From contig JBJEVT010000001.1 in the NCBI GenBank assembly GCA_051884615.1, positions 15,028 through 79,027 of the forward strand: DNA of 64,000 nucleotides. The letters run 5' to 3'. The position numbers and the translations under genes are program-made. A model generated the notes under the pieces. The model searched no databases, had not been told where the DNA came from, and saw only the letters and a list, made by a program, of their open reading frames with translations. Shown one piece after another: positions 1 to 8,513 of this stretch (position 1 is the first letter of the stretch; every line of letters starts with the position of its first letter). The stretch is from UBA1724 sp051884615. Lineage in GTDB: Bacteria; Verrucomicrobiota; Lentisphaeria; Oligosphaerales; Oligosphaeraceae.

Positions 1-160
1 AGAGATTGCTGGTGAAGGCCCCCGCCACCTGGGCGGGAGCCTCGCTGAAGAGCACGGCCAGATCGGGCTGCCCGCTGGGCTTGAGCCCGGCGGTGACGCC
101 GGCGGCCCGGAATCCCCGGGGGGAGCAGACGCCGCCATTGGGAGTCAGTTGAAATTCCAT
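1..160 (-). CDS. argJ: Glutamate N-acetyltransferase / amino-acid acetyltransferase ArgJ, N-terminal part
   Basis: Only the first 53 codons are present; the gene runs off the left edge. The translation starts MEFQLTPNGGV and continues with GFRAAGVTAGLK, the conserved ArgJ opening (GGV-x-GFRAAG). In the known family the enzyme recycles the acetyl group in arginine biosynthesis by moving it from N-acetylornithine to glutamate. The catalytic Thr and its self-cleavage site lie outside the window. It is the last visible gene of a minus-strand run that includes ribD and ribE, 57 bases after the ribE stop. Identification rests on the N-terminus only, but the match is distinctive. Confidence 0.82.
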   Translation of the reverse strand, partial: MEFQLTPNGGVCSPRGFRAAGVTAGLKPSGQPDLAVLFSEAPAQVAGAFTSNL

Positions 161-217
161 GGAAAAATTCAGGGAAAGACGTTTGGAGGGAAAGGGGGAC
201 GGGGCGGGGGCGGGCGG

Positions 218-850
218 TCAGAATCCGGCCTCCCGGAGGCTCTCCCAGGTGACGGAGGAGGAGGCGGGGGCCTGGAGGCTGGCCACGTATCTTCCCACGA
301 TGTCCGCCTCCAGATTGACCTTGTCCCCCGCCTTCAGCCACTGCAAGGCGGTGTTTTGCCAGGTATGGGGGATGAGGCAGACGGTGAAGGAATCCCGGGT
401 CAGTCTGGCCACGGTGAGGGAGACCCCGCCGACAGCCACGGAGCCCTTCTGCACCAGGGGAAATTCGGCGGCGTCCGGCCGACGGATGGTGAGGGTGCGG
501 TCCCCTCCCTGGGAGCCCGCCTCCAGCACCGGCTCGGCGCAGTCCACATGCCCCTGGACAATGTGGCCGCCCAGACGCTCCCCCACCGCCAGGGCGGGCT
601 CGATGTTCACCCGCCGCCCGGGGCGATACTCCCCGAAGACGGTGCGCCGCAGGGTCTCCTCCAGGCAGTGGAAGGTGCACAGCCCCCCCTCCCTCGCCAC
701 GATGGTCTGGCAGCATCCGTCCACCGCCACGCTGTCCCCCAGACGCAGGATTTCCGGGGGAAGGCCGGTCTCCACCTGGAGGCTGGCGCCGGAGGCGGTG
801 CGCTGGAGGGCGCGGACCGTGCCGATGGATTGGACAATGCCGGTGAACAT
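218..850 (-). CDS. ribE: Riboflavin synthase alpha chain
   Basis: The 210-residue protein has the usual length and the two tandem lumazine-binding repeats of riboflavin synthase: MFTGIVQ at the N-terminus opens repeat 1, and GHIVQGHVD at residues 95-103 opens repeat 2. The family dismutates two 6,7-dimethyl-8-ribityllumazine molecules to riboflavin. The motif SVAVDGCCQT (near 40-49) corresponds to the usual SVAVNGVCLT, with Asn replaced by Asp. It lies 36 bases downstream of ribD, so two steps of the riboflavin pathway are paired; ribBA and ribH are not in the window. Some species call this gene ribC. Confidence 0.93.
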   Translation of the reverse strand: MFTGIVQSIGTVRALQRTASGASLQVETGLPPEILRLGDSVAVDGCCQTIVAREGGLCTFHCLEETLRRTVFGEYRPGRRVNIEPALAVGERLGGHIVQGHVDCAEPVLEAGSQGGDRTLTIRRPDAAEFPLVQKGSVAVGGVSLTVARLTRDSFTVCLIPHTWQNTALQWLKAGDKVNLEADIVGRYVASLQAPASSSVTWESLREAGF

Positions 851-886
851 GGGGAAAAGGGAGGCGTTGGGAAAGGAGCGGGCCCG

Positions 887-1927
887 CTACTGGCAGTTGT
901 CCGGATAGCCGATGTACAGGAGATCCTCCCCCACCATCTCCAGACGGACGCGGGAGAGATGGACGGCGGCGTCCAGACCGGCGGGGGCGCTGCCCCCCAC
1001 GGCGGGAATGGAGTTGCGGCCCCCGATGATTTTGGGGGCGACGAAGAAGAAGATCTGGTTCACCACGCCGCAGGCCAGGGCGTTGGCGGCAAGCTCCCCG
1101 CCGCCCTCGATGAGCAGCACCGTCTTGTCCTCGGCTCCCCAGATGGAGAGGAAGGTGTCCCAGGCCTCGGGGGTGTCGGGCTGGGTCTCCACCAGGGGGC
1201 GTCCGGTGGCCATGGTGAGATGGAGGTCGCTGGGCAGGGGCTGGCTGGTCCAGATGACGGGAATGGGCTGGCGGCTCCAGTTGGCGGGTTCCCGGACGGT
1301 GAGCTGGGGATTGTCCCTCCGGGCGGTCTGGCCGCCCACCATGATCATGTCGCTGAGCTGGCGAAGGCGGTGCGCCCTGCGCCGGGCCTCGGGGCCGGTG
1401 ATCCACTGGGAAGTGCCGTCCGGCAGGGCGATCTTTCCATCCAGGGAGAGTCCCAGTTTCAGGATGACCCAGGGGCGTTTTTTCCGGATCCACCAGAAGA
1501 AGTGTTCATTGAGGCGATGACATTCCTCTTCCAGGCACCCGGTCTCCACCTGGATGCCGGCGGCACGGAGGCGTTCCACGGCGGCGCCCCCGTGGGCGGG
1601 ATTTTCATCCAGGCAGCCCATGACCACGCGGCCCACGCCGGAGCGGATGATGGCTTCGCAGCAGGGCGGGGTGCGTCCGGTGGTGGTGCAGGGTTCCAGG
1701 GTCACATACAAGGTGGCCTGGGAGAGATCCTGGCCTGGGGGAAGGGCCTCCAGGGCGCGAATCTCCGCATGGGCTTCCCCGGCCTTGGCGTGAAAGCCCC
1801 GGGAGAGTTCCGTCTCCCCCCGGGCGATCACGGCGCCCACCATGGGATTGGGGGAGCAAAGTCCCCAGCCCTTCTCCGCCTCCTGCAAGGCGGCCTGCAT
1901 CCATCGTCGGTCTATGTCACTTAACAT
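887..1927 (-). CDS. ribD: Bifunctional riboflavin biosynthesis deaminase/reductase RibD
   Basis: The 346-residue protein has an N-terminal cytidine-deaminase-like domain and a C-terminal reductase domain. Zinc ligands are visible as H53 and E55 (AHAE), C80 (LEPC) and C89 (RTPPC). The reductase half starts near residue 150 and carries LDGKIA and RRDNPQLTVR. The family deaminates and then reduces the pyrimidine intermediate made from GTP. The usual LEPCSHYGRTPPC motif reads LEPCTTTGRTPPC here, so the SHY segment is replaced by three threonines. It is followed by ribE and preceded by a glycosyltransferase gene 54 bases upstream; no FMN riboswitch sequence was recognised in that gap. Confidence 0.93.
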   Translation of the reverse strand: MLSDIDRRWMQAALQEAEKGWGLCSPNPMVGAVIARGETELSRGFHAKAGEAHAEIRALEALPPGQDLSQATLYVTLEPCTTTGRTPPCCEAIIRSGVGRVVMGCLDENPAHGGAAVERLRAAGIQVETGCLEEECHRLNEHFFWWIRKKRPWVILKLGLSLDGKIALPDGTSQWITGPEARRRAHRLRQLSDMIMVGGQTARRDNPQLTVREPANWSRQPIPVIWTSQPLPSDLHLTMATGRPLVETQPDTPEAWDTFLSIWGAEDKTVLLIEGGGELAANALACGVVNQIFFFVAPKIIGGRNSIPAVGGSAPAGLDAAVHLSRVRLEMVGEDLLYIGYPDNCQ

Positions 1928-1981
1928 ACAGTGGTTTTTTCAGGGTGGAACAAGGCGGCCTCCCCGCGGGGGCGGGAGGGG

Positions 1982-2734
1982 CTACCTGCCGGACATGGCC
2001 CGAAGAAGCCATGCCAGCGCGGGTCGGGGATCCCAGAAGGCCCCGTGTCGGCGGGCGATCCGGTAGGTCTCCCTGCGGGCAAGGGCGCGGCTGGTGTTGG
2101 CCAGCCCCCCCAGCTGCATGTGGATGCCCACGGTCTCCAGGGTGCGCCAGGAAATGCCCGCCCGGCGGCACCGCCAGATGAAATCGTAGTCGGCGGCAAT
2201 GCGATACCGCCCGTCGTAGAGCCCCACCGACTCGTAGGTGCTCCGACGGAAGAAGGTCCCCGGATGGGGCACCGGCATCCTCCAGGGAAGCTGGCCGAAG
2301 GAGGCGGGCCGGAAGGTCCATTCCCTCCGGCCGTCGGCGGGATGCATCCGCACCGGGAGGGACAAGGCGCCCAGGGCGGGATCCTGGCGGAAGGCCTCCG
2401 TCACCAGCCGCAGGACGCAGGGGTCGTACCAGTCGTCCGCATTGAGCAGGGCGACCACCTCGCCCCGGACTTGCCGCAAGCCCTGGTTCCAGGCCCCGGG
2501 AATGCCCGCCTCGCCAGGCTGGCGCACCTGCCGTTCCCGCCGGAAATCCACCCCCGCCTCCCGGAAACGGGGCTCCCACTGCTCCAGGAGCTCCCAGGTG
2601 CCGTCCTGGGAGCCGCCGTCCACCAGCAGGTATTCGGCGGGGAGGGTTTCCTGGGCCAGAACGGAGGCCAGGGTCCTGGGGAGGGTTTCGGCGGCGTTCC
2701 AGCAGATGGTGATGAGGGAGAGGCCGCCGTTCAT
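1982..2734 (-). CDS. Family 2 glycosyltransferase
   Basis: The 250-residue protein has a GT-A fold signature: LITICWNAAETL at the start, the nucleotide-binding VDGGSQDGT at about 38-46 and the metal-binding NADD at 98-101. Enzymes of this family transfer a sugar from a nucleotide-sugar to a glycan or lipid acceptor. No membrane segment is evident, so it is probably cytosolic or peripheral. Its start codon overlaps the stop of the DUF2304 gene in an ATGA arrangement, and small DUF2304 membrane proteins commonly accompany such transferases. Together with the acyltransferase-ligase upstream this suggests envelope glycolipid or polysaccharide synthesis. The sugar and acceptor cannot be told from sequence. 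Confidence 0.85.
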   Translation of the reverse strand: MNGGLSLITICWNAAETLPRTLASVLAQETLPAEYLLVDGGSQDGTWELLEQWEPRFREAGVDFRRERQVRQPGEAGIPGAWNQGLRQVRGEVVALLNADDWYDPCVLRLVTEAFRQDPALGALSLPVRMHPADGRREWTFRPASFGQLPWRMPVPHPGTFFRRSTYESVGLYDGRYRIAADYDFIWRCRRAGISWRTLETVGIHMQLGGLANTSRALARRETYRIARRHGAFWDPRPALAWLLRAMSGR

Positions 2735-3093
2735 GGGGTCTGGGAGGGTGGGTCCTGGGGAGGGTCGCCAGGGGGGAGCTGGCGGGGAGCGCGGAGGGCG
2801 ACCTGGCGGGTCAGTTCCGTCAGCTGCCGTTCCAGGCGGCGAAAGCGCGCCAGGACGATGAGGAGGGCGCCGTATCCCGCCAGGACGGCCAGGTAGAAGA
2901 GGAGGTCGGTGCCCCGCCCCACCCCCACCTTGGCCGCCAGCCAGTTGGTGGTCTCGGGAAAGAGGACCAGGAAGACGCCCAGGCAGAACTGGCCCGCCAG
3001 GAAGAGGCGGGCGCCCAGGCGGCTCTTCAGGGAGGCGAGGGCCACCAGGGTCAGCAGGAGCAGTCCGGCGATGAGGATGATGCGTATGGGCAT
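2731..3093 (-). CDS. DUF2304-like small membrane protein
   Basis: The 120-residue protein has three hydrophobic stretches near residues 3-20, 28-46 and 63-83, followed by a charged helix (RFRRLERQLTELTRQVAL) and a Pro-rich tail. This layout fits DUF2304 proteins, which often lie next to family 2 glycosyltransferases and are thought to be membrane partners in glycan assembly. The gene overlaps the glycosyltransferase start by four bases and begins 10 bases after the acyltransferase-ligase stop, so the three genes are probably co-translated. The exact function is unknown. Confidence 0.65.
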   Translation of the reverse strand: MPIRIILIAGLLLLTLVALASLKSRLGARLFLAGQFCLGVFLVLFPETTNWLAAKVGVGRGTDLLFYLAVLAGYGALLIVLARFRRLERQLTELTRQVALRAPRQLPPGDPPQDPPSQTP

Positions 3094-3103
3094 GGCGCGG
3101 GAC

Positions 3104-5752
3104 CTAGTTGGGGGAGGCGGGTTCGGTCTCCAGCCGGCTGCGGATGGTGCGGTAGTCGGTCTTTCCGGTGCCCAGCATGGGGATTTCCGGCCAGACCCGG
3201 ATTTCCCGGACGAAGCAGATGGAGGAGAATCCTTCCTCCCGCAGGGCGTTGTTCACCTCCTCCCGGGTCAGGGGGGCGGTGGCGACCAGGGTGACCACGG
3301 GAGAGGCGTCGGGCCCGTAGGCCTCCACGGCCAGGGCCGGTCCCTTGGCATCGGGATTGGGGAAGCGGTTCAGGAGCGACGCCTCCAGGGCGGGCAGGGA
3401 GACCATCTCGCCGCCGATCTTCACAAAGCGCTTCAGGCGGCCCTTGAAGGTGATGTATCCCTCGTCGTCCATCTGGACCAGGTCTCCGGTGCGATACCAG
3501 TTGCGGCCGTTGCGGACCAGGAAAGGGTTGGTCCCCTTGTAGCCCAGATAGCCGCCGAAGATGGTGTCGCCGCAGACCACCAGCATGCCCGTCTCCCCGG
3601 CGGGGAGCACCCGGCGGCAATCCTCGTCCATCACCACGCCCTGGGTGCAGGGCAGGAGCTTGCCGATGGTGCCCATCCGGCAGCGCCCGGGCTTGTTCAG
3701 GGAGACCACGGGACCGCACTCGGTGATGCCATAGCCCTCGTACAACTCGGCGAGAGGCGCCTTTTCGTGGAGGAGGCGGAAGGTGGCGTCGGGGCATTTC
3801 TCCGCGCCGCAGACCACCAGACGGAGGGCCTCCAGCTGCTGGCTGGTGCCATTCCGCAGGATGTTGGCCACGAAGGTGGGGGTGCCGCAGAAGAAATTGA
3901 CCTTGTAGGCGGCGGTGATGCGGGCCAGCATGGCGCCCTCGGTGGGATTGGGGTGATAGACCACCCGGATGTTGGAGGCGCAGGGGAAGACAATGCTGAG
4001 GAGGGTGCCGAAGGAATGGAAGGGAGGCAGCATGCCCAGGAGGCAGTAGTCCTTCTGGATGCCCATGTCGGCGGCGGCGTGGGTCACGTCGGTCAGCAGG
4101 TTTTCATGGGTCAGAGGCACTGCCTTGGGGAGGGTCTCCGAGCCGGAGGTGAAGAGGATCACCGCCGTCTTGGGGATGGGGGCCTTCCAGAGCTTTCGCC
4201 ACCAGAAGCGGCTGCGGAACAGGGCCAGCAGCTTGGCGCCCAGGCCGATGGACTCCCGGATGTCCTCCACCATCACGAAGCGGTCCTCCAGGCCGGTGAA
4301 ATCCACTCCGGTCCCCTTGAGACGCTCCACCAGCACCCGCGCCGTGAGAATCTTCTCCAGGCCGGAGGCTTCCACGCAGTGGCGAAGATTCCGGTTGCCC
4401 ACGGTCCAGTTCAGCATCACGGGCACCTTTCCGGCGAACTGCGCCGCCAGATACATCAGGGTGGCCGCCACGGTGCCCGGCATCAGGATGCCCAGACGAT
4501 CCCCGGGCAGCTTCTGCAGCCGGGGAGTCAGCGCCATCACCGCCAGGACCATCTTCTGGTTGGTGAAGACCCCGCTGGTCTGGTCCGCCCACACGGGGCG
4601 CCCCGGCGCCTTCCGGGCATTCTTCAGGAAAGCCAGGGGGATGCTGTCCGCCGGAGTGATCGTCAGGGGGCGGGGATCATCGTAGAACCACTGGGCGGGC
4701 ACGGGCAGGAGGGGTTCCATGCCGGCGCTCTCCCCCATGGCGGCGATGAGAAGGCTGGCCACGGTGCGGAGCTTCTCCGGGCTGGGCACCTCCTTGCCGA
4801 ATTCCTGGGAGATCCACTGCTGCAGCTCCACCACCACCAGGGAGTCCAGGCCCAGGTCCGTGCCCAGGGTGTCGGTGTCCCGGATCATGCGCTTGCCGGT
4901 CATCTCCCGGAGCTTGTCCTTGACCTTCACCCGGATTTCGTCGGGCACCCGGCTGGTGTCCTCGGAGGAATTGCAGGCGTCCGGCTCCGGCAGGGTGCAG
5001 ATGCGCCCCCCCTCGAACCAGGTATAGGGCACATAGGTGTTGGGGCGCATGGCGCGGTTGTAGAAGTTCTCCAGATAGCGGTTCAGGAGCTCCTTTTCGG
5101 AGCCGTCGGGCAAATCGTCGGGCCGGGTCACGAACTCGATGGTCACCGGGCGGCGGGGCATGAAGAAGACACCCCCCAGAATCACATGCCAGAAATGACG
5201 CTTCAGGCAGACGCCGAAGGGGAGCTGATATCCCTTCGCCCGTCCGAAGTCGCTTCCCCACAAGCCCGTGGTACGCACCAAAACCACCTTGCAGGAGGGA
5301 TATTCCTGGAGAATCCGGGAGACCCCGCCATTGCCCCGGAGCTTCTCCTGGCGGGAACGGTAGATTCGTCCCGCGGGATAGAAAAGGAGATTGTCCCCGG
5401 CCTTCAGAGCCTCCACGCAACGCTCGATCTGCGCCAGCACCGCGTCATGGCCCGCCATGCCCGCCACCCCCAGATCCGGCAGGGGCAGCACCCGGATGCG
5501 CCAGCCAATGCGCCGCAGGATGGTGGCGCGCACCTGCTTCTCCGTCACCAGGGCGCGGGGATGGAAGCGACGCCACAGGACGGTGGAGAGAATCACCGGG
5601 TCGATGAGGGCGGGATGGTTGGGCAGGAAGAGGATGCCGGAACGGCCATAGCGCTTCACCACCTCATCCAGTCCCTTGACCCGGATCCGGTAGCGCAGAC
5701 GCACGGCGATGAAAACCACCACCCAGAGAAAGAAGACGATCAGGCAGTTCAT
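3104..5752 (-). CDS. Acyltransferase - acyl carrier protein - AMP-dependent ligase fusion
   Basis: The 882-residue protein carries three modules in order. A PlsC-like 1-acylglycerol-phosphate acyltransferase lies at about 1-250, with the catalytic NHPALID (H46, D51). An acyl carrier domain lies at about 270-345, with the phosphopantetheine serine S304 in LGLDSL. An acyl-AMP ligase lies at about 360-882, with FTSGSETLPKAVPL near 534-547, YEGYGITECG at 671-680 and YRTGDL at 753-758. The order resembles E. coli Aas-type fusions, but with a carrier domain inserted between the two enzymes. It probably activates an acyl group, loads it on its own carrier and transfers it to a lipid acceptor. A hydrophobic segment at residues 3-17 suggests membrane attachment. 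The start overlaps the TrmH gene stop by four bases. The acyl chain and acceptor are unknown. Confidence 0.82.
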   Translation of the reverse strand: MNCLIVFFLWVVVFIAVRLRYRIRVKGLDEVVKRYGRSGILFLPNHPALIDPVILSTVLWRRFHPRALVTEKQVRATILRRIGWRIRVLPLPDLGVAGMAGHDAVLAQIERCVEALKAGDNLLFYPAGRIYRSRQEKLRGNGGVSRILQEYPSCKVVLVRTTGLWGSDFGRAKGYQLPFGVCLKRHFWHVILGGVFFMPRRPVTIEFVTRPDDLPDGSEKELLNRYLENFYNRAMRPNTYVPYTWFEGGRICTLPEPDACNSSEDTSRVPDEIRVKVKDKLREMTGKRMIRDTDTLGTDLGLDSLVVVELQQWISQEFGKEVPSPEKLRTVASLLIAAMGESAGMEPLLPVPAQWFYDDPRPLTITPADSIPLAFLKNARKAPGRPVWADQTSGVFTNQKMVLAVMALTPRLQKLPGDRLGILMPGTVAATLMYLAAQFAGKVPVMLNWTVGNRNLRHCVEASGLEKILTARVLVERLKGTGVDFTGLEDRFVMVEDIRESIGLGAKLLALFRSRFWWRKLWKAPIPKTAVILFTSGSETLPKAVPLTHENLLTDVTHAAADMGIQKDYCLLGMLPPFHSFGTLLSIVFPCASNIRVVYHPNPTEGAMLARITAAYKVNFFCGTPTFVANILRNGTSQQLEALRLVVCGAEKCPDATFRLLHEKAPLAELYEGYGITECGPVVSLNKPGRCRMGTIGKLLPCTQGVVMDEDCRRVLPAGETGMLVVCGDTIFGGYLGYKGTNPFLVRNGRNWYRTGDLVQMDDEGYITFKGRLKRFVKIGGEMVSLPALEASLLNRFPNPDAKGPALAVEAYGPDASPVVTLVATAPLTREEVNNALREEGFSSICFVREIRVWPEIPMLGTGKTDYRTIRSRLETEPASPN

Positions 5753-6300
5753 ACCAGGTTCTCCTGTGTTCCGGCGGAAGGGGATTGCCGCCGATACTGT
5801 CGCAAGGCGTCAAAGAGTACCACGCCGGCGCAATTCCCCACGTTGATGGAGTTTTTGCGTCCGCAGGCGGGCAGCTGAAGGAAGGCGTCGCAGAGGGCCA
5901 GAGCCCCGGGGGAGATGCCCAGGGCCTCGTTGCCCAGCACGAACGCCGCAGGGAAGCGGAGGGTGGCATCCCAATAGCATTGGGCGCCCACCACCGTGTC
6001 CACCCCGTAAATGGCGTATCCCTGCGCCTTCAACTCCCGCAGGGCCTCCTCCGCATGGGCGAAATGCCGGCAGGGCACCGTCTCGTCGCATCCCCGGGCG
6101 GTCTTTGCCAGCTTTTCATGGGGAGGACAAGGGGTGTAGCCGCAGGCGTAGATGGCCCGGGCATTGACGGCATCCGCCAGGCGAAAGATGTTCCCCGTGT
6201 TGTAGGCGCTGCGCAAGGTGTCCAGCACCACCACCACGGGAAGACTCTCTCCCCGGGGACTCTCCCGGTCCCCCACTCGCATCTGCGGCGCGACATCCAT
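5749..6300 (-). CDS. TrmH/SpoU family RNA 2'-O-methyltransferase
   Basis: The 183-residue protein shows the three SPOUT motifs: NTGNIFRLADAV at 34-45, the SAM-binding VLGNEALGIS at 121-130 and SINVGNCAGVVLFDAL at 151-166. The family methylates ribose 2'-OH groups in tRNA or rRNA using a knotted C-terminal fold. There is no N-terminal substrate-binding extension, so it is a compact TrmH or TrmL type; which nucleotide it modifies is unclear. It is the first gene of the run to ribE, and the next gene starts inside its stop codon. Confidence 0.85.
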   Translation of the reverse strand: MDVAPQMRVGDRESPRGESLPVVVVLDTLRSAYNTGNIFRLADAVNARAIYACGYTPCPPHEKLAKTARGCDETVPCRHFAHAEEALRELKAQGYAIYGVDTVVGAQCYWDATLRFPAAFVLGNEALGISPGALALCDAFLQLPACGRKNSINVGNCAGVVLFDALRQYRRQSPSAGTQENLV

Positions 6301-6373
6301 AGTTCTCTACAAGAGATTCCGGAAAGGAAAGGGAGCAGAATGAGGAGGGGAAAGGGGGAGGAGACGGGGGAAG

Positions 6374-8122
6374 CTAGCGGCTTCCCGCCGGACGACGGAA
6401 GGAAGGACGGCCCCCGCGGCCACCAGACGAAGCGGAGGAGGAACGGCCAAAGCCCCCGCGGCCCGACCGGCTATGTGACGACCCGGAGGAAGAGGAATGT
6501 CTCTCCTCCCGGCTCGGAAGCTTCACCCCGGAGGCCGGGGGAGGCATCACCAGCATCTCCTCCGGCGGCTGCACGGAGGGAAGGGGACGCCCGATGTACT
6601 GCTCGATCTCCGGCATGACGAAGGCGCAGTCCTCGTCGGCGAAGGAAATGGCGCGCCCCTGATGGCCGGCACGGGCAGTGCGCCCCACGCGGTGGACATA
6701 GTCCTCCGCCTCGTAGGGCAGATCATAGTTGAAGACGTGGGTGATGTCGTCCACCTGGATGCCCCGTCCCGCCACATCGGTGGCCACCACCACTTTCACG
6801 GTGCCGTTGCGGAACGCCTCCAGGATGTTGAGGCGGCGGTTCTGGTTCACGTCGCCGGAGAGCATTTCGCAGGGGATTCCGTATTTCATCAGCTGGTAGC
6901 GGAGGTCCTCCACATCCCGGCGGCGGTTGCGGAAGATCAGGGCGCGGTGGACATCCTCGTGCTGGAGGACCCACAGGATGATGGCGAGCTTCTCCCGGGT
7001 GGTGCAGGCGTAGACGGTCTCGTTCACGCCCTCGGCCACCACCCGCTCCGGCTCCACCTCCACCACGGCGGGGTCGGGACGCATCCACTGGCTGGCCAAC
7101 GCCATGATGTCCTTGGAGAGGGTTGCGCTGAAGAGCATGGTCTGACGCTGGTCCTTGGGGGGCAGATAGTGGATGATGCGCTTCACGTCGGGAATGAAGC
7201 CCATGTCCAGCATCCGGTCCGCCTCGTCCAGAATGAGGATCTTCAGCATGGAGGTGTCGATCACCCGCTTCTGGAGGAAATCAATGAGCCGTCCCGGCGT
7301 GGCCACGATCAGGTCGCATCCGGCCTGGAGGAGCCGGCGCTGCCGTTCGTAGTCCATGCCTCCGAAGACCGCCACGGTGCGCAGGGAGGTGTAGACGCTC
7401 AGGTTGTCGGCGTCCTTGGCGATCTGGATGGCCAGTTCCCGGGTGGGGGCAAGCACCAGGGCGAAGGGCTGGTTCAGCTTGCGCCCGCCCCCGTTTCGCA
7501 CGAACTGATCCAGCATGGACATGAGAAAGACCGCCGTCTTCCCCGTGCCCGTCTGGGCCTTGCCCGCCAAATCCGCTCCGGTGACCGCCACCGGCAGCGC
7601 CAGCCCCTGGATGGGGGTGCATTTCTGGAAGCCCATGTCTTCCAGGGCGGCACGCAAAATCTCCCGGGCCAGGGGGAAGTCCTGAAAATACTTCACCCCC
7701 TCCTCCCGGTTCTCCACGGCGGGAACCTGCCAGTCCCCCACCTTCTTCTTGTCCAAAATCCGATGGGCACGCTCCTCGCCAAGGCGGGACTCCTCGCCGG
7801 ATTCCGCACTGACCGCCATCGCCGGCGCCGGCGCCGCAGAAGACGGCCCGCGACCGGCCTTCCCCGCTCCACGGCCCCCACGAACGCCTTGACGACCCGC
7901 CGCCGACTCCCCGCGATTCTCCTGCTTCTTCTCCCCCATGCCACGACGACGGGAGGATTTGCGACTTGCCTCGCCAGAGGCAGGGGCAGGGGCAGAGGAG
8001 GAACGGGACGGAGAGGCGGAAGACCGGGTGGATGTAGTGGCGGCGCCTTCACCAGACGCGGAACCGCCCCGGAAAAGGGAGCAAAGCCCCTTCCAGGCAC
8101 GACTGAATAGACTGGAACTCAA
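6374..8122 (-). CDS. DEAD-box ATP-dependent RNA helicase
   Basis: The 582-residue protein has a low-complexity, Ser/Arg/Gly-rich N-terminus (about 1-140), a two-domain helicase core and a basic Ser/Gly/Arg-rich tail. Core motifs are the Q motif around FQKCTPIQ (165-172), GTGKTA (192-197), PTRELA (226-231), DEAD (299-302), SAT (332-334) and HRVGRTARAG. Such proteins unwind short RNA duplexes in ribosome assembly or RNA decay. The disordered basic ends resemble RhlE/RhlB/DeaD relatives and probably bind RNA. It stands apart from its neighbours, with 73 bases downstream to the methyltransferase and a 390-base gap upstream. Which subgroup it belongs to is uncertain. Confidence 0.93.
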   Translation of the reverse strand: MSSSLFSRAWKGLCSLFRGGSASGEGAATTSTRSSASPSRSSSAPAPASGEASRKSSRRRGMGEKKQENRGESAAGRQGVRGGRGAGKAGRGPSSAAPAPAMAVSAESGEESRLGEERAHRILDKKKVGDWQVPAVENREEGVKYFQDFPLAREILRAALEDMGFQKCTPIQGLALPVAVTGADLAGKAQTGTGKTAVFLMSMLDQFVRNGGGRKLNQPFALVLAPTRELAIQIAKDADNLSVYTSLRTVAVFGGMDYERQRRLLQAGCDLIVATPGRLIDFLQKRVIDTSMLKILILDEADRMLDMGFIPDVKRIIHYLPPKDQRQTMLFSATLSKDIMALASQWMRPDPAVVEVEPERVVAEGVNETVYACTTREKLAIILWVLQHEDVHRALIFRNRRRDVEDLRYQLMKYGIPCEMLSGDVNQNRRLNILEAFRNGTVKVVVATDVAGRGIQVDDITHVFNYDLPYEAEDYVHRVGRTARAGHQGRAISFADEDCAFVMPEIEQYIGRPLPSVQPPEEMLVMPPPASGVKLPSREERHSSSSGSSHSRSGRGGFGRSSSASSGGRGGRPSFRRPAGSR

Positions 8123-8312
8123 AATGGACTCCTAATTCTTGAAGACAGGGAAACAGGGAAATAGAAACACCACGCCAGGGCCGGACGGGAAAAAGGCACA
8201 CAACACCCTCTCCCCTCGCACCGGCGCATCTTTCTTCGGGATAAGAAGCTTAATATAACCCCCGCACACGCCACCCTCCCCCCAAGGGAAAATCACCCCA
8301 CACACGCCAAAG

Positions 8313-8400
8313 GCAGAGGGCGCTGCCGCTTCAACACAGAGAACACAGAGGGCGCTGCCGCTTCAACACAGAGCACACGGAGGGCGCTGCCGCTTCGAGG
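8313..8400 (-). repeat. Tandem 32-bp module of the TTGAAGCGGCAGCG repeat family
   Basis: Read on the plus strand, GGCGCTGCCGCTTC occurs three times at 32-bp spacing, separated by AACACAGAGAACACAGAG-like sequence. On the minus strand the unit ends in TTGAAGCGGCAGCGCC. The same words recur in gaps near 15010-15040, 39334-39362, 39745-39825 and, in degenerate form, 50627-50690. The spacing and lack of unique spacers rule out CRISPR. It appears to be a dispersed non-coding repeat. Confidence 0.75.
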
Positions 8401-8438
8401 GGAGACGCCCCCCGGAAACCTCCCCTGCGGACGCGGAC

Positions 8439-8474
8439 AAAAAACGACCCCTTCGCCTGGGGGGCGAGGGGGCC
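8439..8474 (-). terminator. Intrinsic terminator after the six-cysteine protein gene
   Basis: On the minus strand GGCCCCCTCGCC pairs with GGCGAAGGGGTC across a short C-rich loop, with about one mismatch and one G-T pair, and is followed by CG and six T residues. It lies 40 bases past the stop of the 8514-9002 gene. Confidence 0.75.
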
Positions 8475-8513
8475 TGTTTTCGTGGGAAATGTCGGATGGA
8501 GGGGCGGCGCGTC

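Larger units (their letters stand above)
8123..8513. other. Intergenic region with repeats and a terminator
   Basis: This gap holds the upstream region of the DEAD-box gene (an AT-rich patch with TTAATATAAC near 8250-8259), a repeat block at 8313-8400 and a strong minus-strand terminator at 8439-8474. No convincing gene was found. Confidence 0.6.

Noticed and set aside
1928..1981. FMN riboswitch before ribD
   Set aside because: The gap is 54 bases, and no RFN-element sequence was seen.
8313..8400. CRISPR-like array at 32-bp spacing
   Set aside because: The spacers are near-identical parts of the same repeat; only three units.
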